Source of the DNA: Bin80 sp965215475
GTDB taxonomy: Bacteria; Bacteroidota; Rhodothermia; Rhodothermales; Bin80
Reading direction: 5' to 3'
Assembly: GCA_965215475.1 (NCBI GenBank)
Contig: OZ244061.1
Span: forward strand, 1,612,001 to 1,676,000
DNA: 64,000 nt
A program made the position numbers and the translations under genes. This document shows, piece by piece, positions 53,481 through 62,952 of the stretch. Under the pieces are notes generated by a model, which searched no databases, was not told the DNA's origin, and was given only the letters and a program-made list of their open reading frames with translations. Each line of letters opens with the position of its first letter. Position 1 is the first letter of the stretch.

Positions 53481-54806
53481 ATGCCGAAATTATTATTACT
53501 CCTTCTGCTATCATTCTGGACTACCGCTACGGTCGCACAGAGACCAAATATTGTCCTCATCGTAGCGGACGATCTTGGATATGGGGATCTCTCCGCATAC
53601 GGAGCCGACGATTTGCATTCACCTGCTCTTGATAGCCTAGCTTCCAATGGCATTCGGTTCACACAATTCTATGCCAATTCCCCCGTTTGCTCACCAACCA
53701 GAGCTTCTCTGCTCTCGGGCCGCTATCCGCCAATGGTCGGCGTTCCCGGAGTCATTCGCACACATGCTACCAACAGTTGGGGTAAACTTGCAGAAGATGT
53801 TCCCCTGCTACCGGAACTGTTTCGTAGCCATGGATACCATACCGCAATGGTAGGAAAATGGCATCTCGGACTGGAGTTTCCCCAGCGCCCTATAGATCGA
53901 GGATTTGAGCACTTTGAAGGTTTCTTGGGAGATATGATGGATGACTACTATAATTATCGACGCCATGGTCTGAACTATATGCGCCGAGGCGAACAAGTCA
54001 TCCACCCAGAGGGACATGCAACGGATTTGTTTTCCGACTGGGCCGTGCGTTATATTGAAAGTCGTACAATATCCCCAGCACCATTTTTCCTCTATCTGGC
54101 TTATAATGCTCCTCATACCCCCATCCAGCCACCTGATGAATGGGTTGATCGGATCCAAAAGCGAGAACCGGGCATAGACACAACTAGAGCCAAACTTGTT
54201 GCTCTGATCGAACACATGGACGATGGGATTGGACGGGTTCTTCAAGCCTTACACGAAAACGGATTTCATGAAAATACACTTGTACTATTTGTCAGCGATA
54301 ACGGTGGACAACTCGATGTAGGAGCACGTAATGGCCTATTGCGTGACGGAAAGGGAACGATGTATGAGGGAGGGATTCGAATTCCAGCAATTGCTTCCTG
54401 GCCGGGACACAGTTCTCCCAATACACAAAGCCATGCCCTATTGACGACCATGGATATCTATCCAACCCTTCTCGAAGCAGCGAACATCAAGGTTTCACAT
54501 ATGATCAATGGAATCAGTTTTCTTGATTCATTCCGAGGCGGTCCAGGACCAGATTCCGATCGGACTCTTTTTTTCTCCAGACGAGAAGGAGGCCTTCGCT
54601 TCGGTGGAAAAACGATTGAAGCCGTTCGGAAGGGCCCCTGGAAATTAATTCATAACAGCCCCTATGCTCCTTTGGAATTGTACAATCTGGAACTGGATCC
54701 ATTTGAAACTACAGATGTGTCCGCGACAGAACCAGAAATTCTCCGTCAACTCGCGACCGCACTTCAAGGATACATACAAGACAGCGGGCAGGTACCGTGG
54801 CAATAG
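53481..54806 (+). CDS. Exported formylglycine-dependent sulfatase
   Basis: 441 residues from the ATG at 53481, which begins a clear signal peptide (MPKLLLLLLLSFWTTATVAQ). Sulfatase fold: PNIVLIVADDLGYGDLSAYG (metal-binding DD), then the activation site CSPTRASLLSGRYP, where the cysteine (residue 70) is converted to formylglycine, followed by HTAMVGKWHLGL and the C-terminal LVLFVSDNGGQ. Family S1; hydrolyses sulfate esters, probably of polysaccharides, in the periplasm. A modifying enzyme (anSME or FGE) must be encoded elsewhere. A second sulfatase starts at 62953. Confidence 0.94.
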   Translation: MPKLLLLLLLSFWTTATVAQRPNIVLIVADDLGYGDLSAYGADDLHSPALDSLASNGIRFTQFYANSPVCSPTRASLLSGRYPPMVGVPGVIRTHATNSWGKLAEDVPLLPELFRSHGYHTAMVGKWHLGLEFPQRPIDRGFEHFEGFLGDMMDDYYNYRRHGLNYMRRGEQVIHPEGHATDLFSDWAVRYIESRTISPAPFFLYLAYNAPHTPIQPPDEWVDRIQKREPGIDTTRAKLVALIEHMDDGIGRVLQALHENGFHENTLVLFVSDNGGQLDVGARNGLLRDGKGTMYEGGIRIPAIASWPGHSSPNTQSHALLTTMDIYPTLLEAANIKVSHMINGISFLDSFRGGPGPDSDRTLFFSRREGGLRFGGKTIEAVRKGPWKLIHNSPYAPLELYNLELDPFETTDVSATEPEILRQLATALQGYIQDSGQVPWQ

Positions 54807-54876
54807 CCTGAGTCTACCCTATACCCTAAAAATCTTGCGTCCATACTCTGCAGATCCTTAACGCGGAATAGAGTCA

Positions 54877-54909
54877 TGAAAAAGCGTGAATTCATCAGGG
54901 GCTTTTTCA
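54877..54909. terminator. Bidirectional hairpin between sulfatase and merC-like gene
   Basis: TGAAAAAGC (54877-54885) pairs with GCTTTTTCA (54901-54909); the stem itself contains A and T runs, so it gives a T-tract on either strand. Located between two convergent stops. Confidence 0.65.
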
Positions 54910-54916
54910 AGTGGAG

Positions 54917-55291
54917 TTACAGGCATGTCCTTCGAAATCTCAGATTCAGAATATGACCAAGCACGAGAATAATTGAACCGAAGACGGTCAGACTTGTCTC
55001 CGCAAATTCGCCTAATGTATCTTCACCGAGGATGGCGATGATGAGCAAAGCAAGGCCAACCACTAGTAAGAACGGCACCGCGGCGCGGCGGTGCCGTTGG
55101 TAGCTGGGCCATGCCACGAACACAACAATCCCCGCGAGAACGATGGTCAGGCCGATGTGAATGGCCTCGGATGCCACCCAAGCTAATGCGCCCGTGGCGA
55201 TGAACGGCACAGCAAGGCAGTGCACGAAGCATAGGGTCGAAAGGACGATGCCCGTTGCGTCGAGTGGAGCACGGGAAATACCGGTCGTCAT
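54917..55291 (-). CDS. MerC-domain membrane protein
   Basis: 124 residues, four membrane helices. The first helix carries the family motif LSTLCFVHCLAVPFIATGAL (Cys and HC), the metal-thiol site of MerC mercury importers. Helices 2-4 are IGLTIVLAGIVVFVAW, VPFLLVVGLALLIIAIL and TVFGSIILVLGHILNLRF. There is no merA, merR or merP nearby, so a mercury role is not supported; such orphan MerC proteins are common and their substrate is unknown. Confidence 0.82.
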   Translation of the reverse strand: MTTGISRAPLDATGIVLSTLCFVHCLAVPFIATGALAWVASEAIHIGLTIVLAGIVVFVAWPSYQRHRRAAVPFLLVVGLALLIIAILGEDTLGEFAETSLTVFGSIILVLGHILNLRFRRTCL

Positions 55292-55587
55292 GAAGATTCT
55301 TCCGTTGAGGTTAAGAGATCATCAAACATCGGCGTAGTGACACAAAATATTAACATCATTTTCACTACCACCTTGAAGGGATGGCTATCGAAATGAGAGG
55401 AGCTTTTATGCATGGCGGAGTTAATATAATATACGAGCCTATCCGATATCCAATCCAATGAACGGGACAATCTATCCTGCACCCGTACCGAACATATTAC
55501 GCTCTTGCAGGCCCGATCGCAGCACTCTAGAACTCCCATAGATCTATATGACAAAGGCTCCCACATGCAGATGCAGATCTATCTTGA
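55292..55587. other. Intergenic region, no gene seen
   Basis: 296 bp. Short minus-strand frames exist but have no family resemblance, no signal and poor codon quality. The merC-like promoter should lie at its left end. Confidence 0.45.
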
Positions 55588-56919
55588 TTACAACGACCAC
55601 GGGCCCCGCATCTTCCTGCTCACTAGGCCGTTGGCCTGTTCGTCATGAAACTTCTCTTTCACTGGATCAAACTTCAGTGTGCGTCCTACACGCATACAGA
55701 TCTCACTGGTCAAACAGGCGACCGATGAGCTGTGACCAATCTCGATATCACATACCGGCTGGGTTCGCGTCTTGATGCAATTCAGAAAATCTCTCCGATG
55801 ATCGTTACTGTGATATAAGCGTGTATCGCTGGGCTTCATTTCGAGAGTAAGCAGACGCTCATCCGAAGCCCAGATATCTCCACGACTGACACCAACCCAT
55901 CCATCTGTACCGATGAATTGGATCATTCCATCATGCGGCCCCTTCTTCTTGATGATCGGAGGATGATCTGTATACATCAGTGTGAGCTCTCCTTCTTCTG
56001 CATCCCTGGCATGCACGATCTCTACTGGACCCAATCGGTCGAGCCCCAATCCCCAAAGGGAAATATCAAAATTATGTGCCCCCCAATCGGCCACATGTCC
56101 TGCAGAATAGGGGATCCATGCGCGCCAAGCGCCTTCTTCCGTATTATATCCTCCACTAACGCGCTCACTGTGGTAGGGAGCAGATGGGGCGTTACCAAGC
56201 CATAACTCATAGAGAAAACCATCCGGCACCGACTCTTCTGCATCCGGGAATGGTTTAGAGATGCCTCCCACCTGTGCATACACCTTCTGTATCTCTCCGA
56301 TATATCCATTGCGGACCAGTTCGCAGGCGTGGCGAAAACGCTCCTCTGAACGCTGCTGGCTCCCCGTCTGAAAAACGGATCCATATTTTCTGACCGCTTT
56401 GACCATCAACCTACCTTCATGGATCGTTCGAGCCAACGGCTTCTCGCTGTACATGTCTTTACCTGCCTTCGCAGCGGCGACCGCCATATAGGCGTGCCAA
56501 TGATCCGGTAGTGCAAGACATACCGCATCAATATCCTTCCTTTCCAAGACCTGCCAGAAAAATTCATATCCATCACAACCGCTGTAAGACGCCATAGAAT
56601 TGTCTTCCGCATAGGTAGACTCAACGAACTCGCGTGCCGGTTCACGTCCCTTCAATCCACTTCCGGCATAGTTATCTCCAGCCCTATTCACATCGCACAC
56701 CGCCAATACCTGAACGTCTGGCTTTTCGATAAACCCACGCAGGTTATGAAACCCCATACTGCCCATCCCAATAAACCCCATGTTGATTCGTTCACTAGGA
56801 GCGGGCCGATGCCCTCGTCCAAGTGCAGACGCTGGAACGATGATGGGGAATGCGGCAGCACTTCCCAAACCCTTCAAAAAACTGCGACGGGTAAAGGTAC
56901 TTGATCTCATTTGCTTCAA
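55588..56919 (-). CDS. Gfo/Idh/MocA-family oxidoreductase, Tat-exported
   Basis: 443 residues. Twin-arginine signal STFTRRSFLKGLGSAAAFPIIVPASALG. NAD(P)-binding Rossmann start INMGFIGMGSMGFHNL, then VLAVCDVNRAGD, DIDAVCLALPDHWHAYMAVAAAKAGKDMYSEKPLARTIHEGR (the EKP motif) and the C-terminal GGYNTEEGAWRAWIPYSAGHVADWGAHNFDI. Acts on a sugar or inositol-like substrate in the periplasm, likely with a tightly bound cofactor. Divergent from the PEP-hydrolase-family gene; both belong to a carbohydrate-type cluster. Confidence 0.93.
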   Translation of the reverse strand: MKQMRSSTFTRRSFLKGLGSAAAFPIIVPASALGRGHRPAPSERINMGFIGMGSMGFHNLRGFIEKPDVQVLAVCDVNRAGDNYAGSGLKGREPAREFVESTYAEDNSMASYSGCDGYEFFWQVLERKDIDAVCLALPDHWHAYMAVAAAKAGKDMYSEKPLARTIHEGRLMVKAVRKYGSVFQTGSQQRSEERFRHACELVRNGYIGEIQKVYAQVGGISKPFPDAEESVPDGFLYELWLGNAPSAPYHSERVSGGYNTEEGAWRAWIPYSAGHVADWGAHNFDISLWGLGLDRLGPVEIVHARDAEEGELTLMYTDHPPIIKKKGPHDGMIQFIGTDGWVGVSRGDIWASDERLLTLEMKPSDTRLYHSNDHRRDFLNCIKTRTQPVCDIEIGHSSSVACLTSEICMRVGRTLKFDPVKEKFHDEQANGLVSRKMRGPWSL

Positions 56920-57048
56920 TAGTTGACTTCCAAGAACGTGATATAATATAAGATTCTTCGTTGAAGATTTCCTAAACTTTATTCGTGAATATTTGAAATT
57001 ATGACCCTCTTCTGACCTTATCTTATAGGTTTACTTTTCTAATTTGCT

Positions 57049-57930
57049 ATGCCCAATCCTTGGACCGGAATTGGTAATCCGTACACACGTACTGAATTGC
57101 TTGAACGATTACATGCCACACTAGACCGTGGTGAACCGATCATCGTTGCTGGCGCCGGCACGGGAATCAGTGCTAAATTTATGGAAGAGGGTGGAGCAGA
57201 TTTGCTGATTATTTATAATTCCGGTCGTTTTCGCATGTCTGGACATGGATCAACGGCGGGGCTGATGGCCTATGGTGATGCGAATGCAGTCGCAATGGAA
57301 ATCGGTGAATTTGAAGTACTCCCTGTGGTAAAGGAAATTCCGGTCATTTGCGGCGTCCATGCTTCTGATCCACGTCGACGTATCTGGCATCATCTCCTGA
57401 AAGTGAGGGATATGGGGTTTAGTGGCATCAATAATTTTCCTACTCATACGATCGTGGACGGTCTCTTCCGACAGGTACTAGAGGAAACCGGTATGAGTGT
57501 TCAACATGAGATCGATATGGTCGCATTGGCACAGAAGAAAGGAATTGATCTATTCTCAATCGTCTATGTCGCTACACCGGAGGAGGCCCACAAGATGGCC
57601 GAAGCTGGTGCAGATGTAATCATTGCCCATGTAGGTTGCACAATAGGAGGATCCATCGGGGTCACTGACGCCACCTGTACACTTGTCGAGGCGGCAGTAC
57701 GTACCCAAAAAATTATCGAAGCAGCGCGCACCGTCCGAGACAACATCCTCTTCCTGAGTCATGGAGGCCCTATCTGCACCCCATCTGATGCTGCATACAT
57801 AAACGAACACTCTGATGCCGTCGGGTTTGTGGGAGCCAGTAGCCTTGAGCGCATGGGCGTCGAAGAATCTCTGATTAATCTCACAGCCGAATTCAAACAG
57901 ATCCCGTGCCCCGCAGCCCGTAAACGATAA
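57049..57930 (+). CDS. Phosphoenolpyruvate hydrolase-family TIM-barrel protein
   Basis: 293 residues. PEP-mutase-like/TIM-barrel superfamily: EPIIVAGAGTGISAKFMEEGGADLLIIYNSGRFRMSGHGS, GVHASDPRRRIWHHL, FSGINNFPTHTIVDG, VQHEIDMVALAQKKGIDLFSIVYV and ADVIIAHVGCTIGGSIGV. The family is annotated as phosphoenolpyruvate hydrolase-like or signal-transduction related; the substrate is not firmly known. The stop overlaps the cupin start (TAATG), so they form an operon. Confidence 0.85.
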   Translation: MPNPWTGIGNPYTRTELLERLHATLDRGEPIIVAGAGTGISAKFMEEGGADLLIIYNSGRFRMSGHGSTAGLMAYGDANAVAMEIGEFEVLPVVKEIPVICGVHASDPRRRIWHHLLKVRDMGFSGINNFPTHTIVDGLFRQVLEETGMSVQHEIDMVALAQKKGIDLFSIVYVATPEEAHKMAEAGADVIIAHVGCTIGGSIGVTDATCTLVEAAVRTQKIIEAARTVRDNILFLSHGGPICTPSDAAYINEHSDAVGFVGASSLERMGVEESLINLTAEFKQIPCPAARKR

Positions 57931-58337
57931 TGTCCAAGCAATTTTTTCTCCATAAAGATTCCCTTTTCATAGAATCTGTCGATCAAGGAACCAATACTTG
58001 GATCAATTACCCAAACGCGGTAACCCCTGGTCTCTTTGCTGCAAGAGTAGAGATCATCCCTGGCGAGGGCCACGACTTTCATCGGCATCCTGGTCGTGAA
58101 GAGCTGATTTTTGTTCTAAACGGAATGATTGAACAATGGATTGAGGATACCTGTCAAATCCTAGCTCCCGGTGATGCGGTAATGATTCCCGAAGGAATCC
58201 CTCATGCTTCATTCAATATAGGAGAAATCCCCGCAATCCTCTTTGTCGCACTGACGCCGGCAAAACTTGACCAGACTCTCTCCGAAGATTTATCCAATCA
58301 GAAACCATGGGATACGCTTCGAACTCGTAAATCCTAA
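57930..58337 (+). CDS. Cupin-domain protein
   Basis: 135 residues. Single cupin barrel: motif 1 GHDFHRHPGREELIFVLNG (H-x-H, E) and motif 2 PGDAVMIPEGIPHASFNIG (final His) make a complete metal site. Small cupins beside TIM-barrel enzymes often act as epimerases, isomerases or sensing subunits. Translation coupled to the upstream gene; the large lipoprotein follows 5 bp later. Confidence 0.85.
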   Translation: MSKQFFLHKDSLFIESVDQGTNTWINYPNAVTPGLFAARVEIIPGEGHDFHRHPGREELIFVLNGMIEQWIEDTCQILAPGDAVMIPEGIPHASFNIGEIPAILFVALTPAKLDQTLSEDLSNQKPWDTLRTRKS

Positions 58338-58342
58338 CTCAT

Positions 58343-61282
58343 ATGAAATTCCTCTCCCCTACCGGATTAATCCTCCTGCTGTGTGCCTGCTCTGGAAAAG
58401 CCGTTCTGCATTATTCATCCACTAGCAACAGTGTGACCACTCATGAATTACAGGCCCCCTTAACTCCAGAAGAAACACGAACACGTCTCGAGGTGCCGGA
58501 TGGATTTGAAGTTCACGTTTTTGCACATGAACCAGACATTGTGAACCCCATTGCACTTACATGGGATGAGCGAGGGCGCCTATGGGTGGTGGAGTCAACC
58601 AACTACCCACATGATCATGTTGGGGAAGAATTCGGTACAGACCGAATTACCATATGTGAAGATACCGATGGGGATTACCGTGCGGACCGATTCATTCGCT
58701 TTGCCGAAAACCTTCCTCTAACAACCGGTATCGCCCTCGTCAAAGGAGGAGCCATCGTGGGACAGGCTCCAGACTTGGTATTTCTAGAGGATACGAATGG
58801 AGATGACCGGATTGATGCGAAGCATGTGATTGTAGATAACGCTTTCGGCACTTATGACACCCATGCTGTAATGAGTAATCTGAAAATTGGTATCGACAAT
58901 TTTCTCTGGGGTGCTGTTGGTTATAGTGGTCTCTTTGAGCCTGGACGTGCACCGGATCCAGAGGCACTCATCTTGCGAAGGGGTGTGTTCCGTGTACGAA
59001 CCGATGGAACCGACCTCGAACCCATTGCTGAATTCAACAATAATACATGGGGGCTTGGGATTGGCGAGGACAATACGATCTATGGATCGACCGCCAATAA
59101 TAATCATGCGATTGTCGTAGGGATCCCCCTTCGTCACAAGGCAAGTATGAACGTAGCCAATGTTCAAAGTCACTATCTCGTACGACATTCGTCACCCCGC
59201 CAACTTCAACAGGTAGATTTCCGGGATGGGTATACGGCCGCGGCAGGTGCATTCCCCTATAATGGCCGGCGTTTCCCCTCTGAGTACTGGGGGGCCTTGA
59301 TGGTAGCGGAACCCACAGCTCACGTTGTGCATGTGGGAAAATTAGAACCGGATGGAAGTATTGAAAAAGAAACTGAAGGTGAAATTTTAAATATCTTGAC
59401 TAGCAGTGACGAATGGGTGGCTCCAGTTTTTGCTGATATCGGCCCTGATGAGAATCTGTGGGTTGCCGACTGGTATAATCCAGTGATCCAGCATAATCCC
59501 GATCAGCGGGGCATGGTGAATCAGATCTGGAATGATCAACCTGGTCCTGGAAATGCACATTTGAACCCTCTGCGTGATCGGGAGCATGGGCGCATTTATG
59601 TTATTGCGTCTGGCGAATCTTCTCCTCCGAAAAATCTCTCCTATGACGACGATCCCGAACGCTTCCTAGAGGCCCTTCAAAGCACCAACCAGTTCTGGCG
59701 TCTTACCGCCCAGAGAATGCTGATTGAAAATGGAACGGAGGGACTAGAAGGTGATCTGATCAATCTAGTCACCCGGCACGCTTTGGACGAGACTGGCTTG
59801 GATCCAGGTGCAGTGCATGCTCTATGGGTTCTAAAAGGCTTGGGGGCTGAAGAGGCACTGGCGAGTGTTTCTGCGGCGGCCTTGACTCATCCATCTCCTG
59901 CGGTACGCAAGGCCGGCATCCAAACGCTTCCTCCCACTCGTCGGAGCGCCGACATCTTGATCCAGCACGGCGTTTTTCGGGATCCCAACCTGAATGTTCG
60001 CCTATCTGCCCTTTTGGCAGCGAACGATTTTGGAGGAATTCTTGCGCATCCCCGAATTTTAACCGAGGCGCGCAGAGCCGTACAAGGCGGGGATGTATGG
60101 ATCTTGGCTGCATATCAGACCATCGCCCCTATTGGGATCGTACAGCGTGAACCTGATCCGGTTAGACAGAGGGAGCCTCAAGGATTTCCTCCTGCTCGCG
60201 TTATGCTGACGGCACCGGATGGCCTTATGCGGTTTGGAACCCCCACTCTGAAAGCCTTTGCTGGACAGGAAATCACCATTGATTTTACAAACCTTCACCC
60301 CGACCTACATAATGTTGTATTTCTAGAGAGAGGAGTTGATGTGGAGGCATTTGGACAGGATCTAGATACCTATATGACTCATCCTTCAAGTTCAGATACC
60401 GAATATATCCCACCTGATCAGGCAGAGCAGGTTCTCGGCTCTACTGGTGTATTATCTCAAGGTGAATCGGCGAGCACCACAGTCGGTCCGCTCTCCGGGG
60501 GAACCTATACATTCCTGTGTACCGTACCTGGACATTGGTCTCTGATGCAGGGGACATTGGAAATTTTAGATCCTCCGACCCTGCGCCGTAATGATGCGAG
60601 TTGGACATGGATCGGCTCCAATATTGATCTTGCACCGATCGTGTATCTGGCAGGTAGTGCTAGTCGCAGTTCCCAGTCTCACTACCATGCAAGAGCGTTT
60701 GGCTTCTCCGATGGGCAAATCTTGTATGGGATAGGTGATCGGACCTATGTATACACCGAAACTTCAGATGAGGGATTTGAAGAGCTCTTGACGAACGCCT
60801 CATTGCTCGCGCTCGCAAATAATAAACCAATCGAGAGACCGGAGAGCCGTCAGGCAATCATGCAACATGTAGATGCTGGACGTCCACTCATGATTACCCA
60901 CCCGGCCTCTTGGTATAACTGGGAAGACTGGCCAGCTTACAATGAAAAGCTTGTCGGCGGGGGAGCACGTAGCCACGAGCCACTACAAATTTTTTCTGTA
61001 GAGGTGTTGCAACCAAACCATCCGCTCATGGATGGGGTGCCAAATAGATTTGAAATTACAGATGAACTTTATCAAGCCGAACTCCTTCCAGACGCCAATG
61101 CAAATATTCTTGCCATCGGACGCTCTCATGAAACCAACGAGATCTATCCGGTGATCTGGGTTCGTCAGGTTAGGGAGGCTAGGATCGTAGTTAACACACT
61201 TGGACATGATCACCGCGCACACGACCTTGCGGCCTATAAGCGTGTGATCGCAAATGCGCGGACATGGCTACTGTCTGATTAA
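58343..61282 (+). CDS. Lipoprotein: PVC-type propeller dehydrogenase + HEAT + cupredoxin + ThuA-like
   Basis: 979 residues. Lipobox LLLCACSG gives an envelope lipoprotein. Residues about 45-430 are a PVC-type membrane-bound dehydrogenase propeller (VPDGFEVHVFAHEPDIVNPIALTWDERGRLWV, DRITICEDTDGD, NLWVADWYNPVIQHNP). About 450-590 are HEAT-like repeats. About 615-745 is a cupredoxin (LHPDLHNVVFLERG and TYTFLCTVPGHWSLMQGTLEI, with H, C, H, M copper ligands). About 750-979 resembles a ThuA-type glutamine-amidotransferase fold (GRPLMITHPASWYNW, NHPLMDGVPNRFEITDELYQ, VVNTLGHDHRAHD). The CxxCH heme motif usual in PVC relatives is absent; the cupredoxin may take over electron transfer. Fifth gene of the cluster. 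Confidence 0.85.
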   Translation: MKFLSPTGLILLLCACSGKAVLHYSSTSNSVTTHELQAPLTPEETRTRLEVPDGFEVHVFAHEPDIVNPIALTWDERGRLWVVESTNYPHDHVGEEFGTDRITICEDTDGDYRADRFIRFAENLPLTTGIALVKGGAIVGQAPDLVFLEDTNGDDRIDAKHVIVDNAFGTYDTHAVMSNLKIGIDNFLWGAVGYSGLFEPGRAPDPEALILRRGVFRVRTDGTDLEPIAEFNNNTWGLGIGEDNTIYGSTANNNHAIVVGIPLRHKASMNVANVQSHYLVRHSSPRQLQQVDFRDGYTAAAGAFPYNGRRFPSEYWGALMVAEPTAHVVHVGKLEPDGSIEKETEGEILNILTSSDEWVAPVFADIGPDENLWVADWYNPVIQHNPDQRGMVNQIWNDQPGPGNAHLNPLRDREHGRIYVIASGESSPPKNLSYDDDPERFLEALQSTNQFWRLTAQRMLIENGTEGLEGDLINLVTRHALDETGLDPGAVHALWVLKGLGAEEALASVSAAALTHPSPAVRKAGIQTLPPTRRSADILIQHGVFRDPNLNVRLSALLAANDFGGILAHPRILTEARRAVQGGDVWILAAYQTIAPIGIVQREPDPVRQREPQGFPPARVMLTAPDGLMRFGTPTLKAFAGQEITIDFTNLHPDLHNVVFLERGVDVEAFGQDLDTYMTHPSSSDTEYIPPDQAEQVLGSTGVLSQGESASTTVGPLSGGTYTFLCTVPGHWSLMQGTLEILDPPTLRRNDASWTWIGSNIDLAPIVYLAGSASRSSQSHYHARAFGFSDGQILYGIGDRTYVYTETSDEGFEELLTNASLLALANNKPIERPESRQAIMQHVDAGRPLMITHPASWYNWEDWPAYNEKLVGGGARSHEPLQIFSVEVLQPNHPLMDGVPNRFEITDELYQAELLPDANANILAIGRSHETNEIYPVIWVRQVREARIVVNTLGHDHRAHDLAAYKRVIANARTWLLSD

Positions 61283-61502
61283 ATCGCCCTTCACGAAGCA
61301 CAACCTCCGAGAATTTGACAGGTTGCACTGGATAAAGTATTATAGTCAGCAGGCGGTTGATCTACCGGGATATGATCAAGAGAAATTGCTACTGTGCATA
61401 TGGCAATTTTGTGATTCTGTATTGCCATTGTACCGTAATTTCGGATATACTAAACTCTTCAGCATGGTCATGAATTTTGGTCCGTCTCAATGTTATTTTT
61501 TG
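61283..61502. other. Spacer between lipoprotein gene and ISL3 copy B
   Basis: About 220 bp without a gene. The last eight bases (ATTTTTTG, 61495-61502) are the left copy of the ISL3 target duplication. Confidence 0.5.
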
Positions 61503-62785
61503 GGTTCTATCACGAATCGTGTGGATAGAGATCCAGACCGCCACAAAAGAAGAGAATAGCAACTCTGAAATTTTCAAAGGTTCTATATCCTCTACCCATG
61601 GTTTTGATCTCTTGAATTTTTCCATTAATCCTCTCTGCTTTTGCATTGGACTGACGGTTCCATAATGCGTTGCAGACGCCATCAAAGTGATTCTTACACA
61701 GGTCTGCAACTTTCATGACTTCTTTGACACCAGCCTCGTTCACCTCGTCAAGCCATAAGTTGAGATACGCTTTCGCTTCTTTTAACGATGCACATTCAAA
61801 GATGGCTTTGAAATCTTCCCGCAACCGCCAAGCGACACTCACATTGAGGTTGGATTCCTTCACCACTTGGAAGATGTCTTCCTGTTTTTCCGTACGATTG
61901 TTTTCGTTTTTCAACAGTGCATATCGGCTCCCTTTGAGTTCTGGATGCTGTTTGACCTCCCGCCTTCTTACTTGATTGATGGCTTGATTGAGATACTGGA
62001 TACAATGAAACCGATCGTGAATCATGAGGGCATGGGGGAACACCTTTGCAACCGCTCCAATGAAGGCCTTCCACATATCCGTAGATATCGTCTCTATCTG
62101 ATCCTTGATTTGCCCTAAAAGGCATTCTAAGAGTTCTATCGTGCCTTTTTTCGTCCGTCCCGGTCCAATATCAATGACCACTCCACGATCCGAATCACTC
62201 ACAATCGTTGCATAGGTATGCCCGCGCTTGAGAGCCTTTTCATCAATACTGATATGGTGAATTCCTGCCAGAGATCTGCGTGACTCTCCGCGTTCAACAG
62301 CACGGTGCATAATACGATGGAGCTGGTTAAATCCGCACCGAAGAAGATCTGCTGTTTTGGTCTGATTCTTGGTTGCTTTCAGCAGACGAATGGCAAAACA
62401 TTCAAACGCATAGGTGACTCGACTGGATGGAGCCGCCCAAGGAATGGTGATCGTCTTCGGACCATTAGGAGTCAGTACACGGGGAATCCTACAGTGAAGA
62501 AAACACTTGAAATGAAAGAGATCCAGATGGCGCCATTGACGCTTCTTGCGATGGTCATACAAGGTACCAGACTCACCCGTATCTGGGCATACAAGATCCT
62601 TCCCCGAATGAGAAATATAAAGATCCACTCGCCCCTTCTTCACATTGGTTTCCACATGATCAATACTCCAGCAAGAATCTAAATCTAACCACTGATGCAT
62701 TGAATTTTTTAAATAAGTATCAAGCATGAAAAATAATTTTGGTGAAACCAAAATTAATCAATTCCATACAAATGGTGATAGAACC
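61503..62785 (-). mobile_element. ISL3-family insertion sequence, copy B (intact)
   Basis: 1,283 bp with ends GGTTCTATCAC and GTGATAGAACC. The octamer ATTTTTTG flanks both sides (61495-61502 and 62786-62793), an exact 8-bp duplication as expected for ISL3. It contains one uninterrupted transposase gene and is otherwise about 98% like copy A at 40455 by eye. Recent, probably active. Confidence 0.94.
61510..62751 (-). CDS. ISL3-family transposase, copy B
   Basis: 413 residues (the start may be at the second Met, MLDTYLKN). N-terminal zinc-ribbon-like region (VCPDTGESGTLYDHRKKRQW, FLHCRIPR), a helix-turn-helix stretch (LRCGFNQLHRIMHRAV), and the DDE catalytic domain: GIHHISIDEKALKRGHTYATIVSD, ISTDMWKAFIGAV and NAKAERINGKIQEIK. 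No stop or frameshift. It may act in trans on the defective copy A. Confidence 0.94.
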   Translation of the reverse strand: MVSPKLFFMLDTYLKNSMHQWLDLDSCWSIDHVETNVKKGRVDLYISHSGKDLVCPDTGESGTLYDHRKKRQWRHLDLFHFKCFLHCRIPRVLTPNGPKTITIPWAAPSSRVTYAFECFAIRLLKATKNQTKTADLLRCGFNQLHRIMHRAVERGESRRSLAGIHHISIDEKALKRGHTYATIVSDSDRGVVIDIGPGRTKKGTIELLECLLGQIKDQIETISTDMWKAFIGAVAKVFPHALMIHDRFHCIQYLNQAINQVRRREVKQHPELKGSRYALLKNENNRTEKQEDIFQVVKESNLNVSVAWRLREDFKAIFECASLKEAKAYLNLWLDEVNEAGVKEVMKVADLCKNHFDGVCNALWNRQSNAKAERINGKIQEIKTMGRGYRTFENFRVAILFFCGGLDLYPHDS

Positions 62786-62952
62786 ATTTTTTGTACCCAC
62801 TTTATGCCTAAGCCACTCACTTGATACAAGGAATTCAGCTACGTAAATTGGCGCTAGGGGTATTCTCTCAATGGTCATAAATAGCCGTTTCGAGCTATAC
62901 CAAGTAAGCCAAACCCGACTTGAAACAGAGTGAAAAAATCAGGAGCGACCGC
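62786..62952. promoter_or_regulatory. Upstream region of sulfatase 2
   Basis: 167 bp; begins with the right copy of the ISL3 duplication. The insertion lies only about 165 bp before the sulfatase start, so it may have displaced or supplied promoter sequence. Confidence 0.4.

Noticed and set aside
54917..55291. Mercury-resistance operon
   Set aside because: Only a MerC-domain protein is present; merA, merP, merT and merR are absent within the window.
55288..55566. Minus-strand 92-codon ORF upstream of merC-like gene
   Set aside because: Composition is unlike a protein family, no start context, no known domain.
40455..62785. Composite transposon formed by the two ISL3 copies
   Set aside because: Both copies have their own, different flanking octamers (AAAATTCT/TAAATTCT and ATTTTTTG/ATTTTTTG), so each inserted independently; the DNA between holds ordinary core genes.
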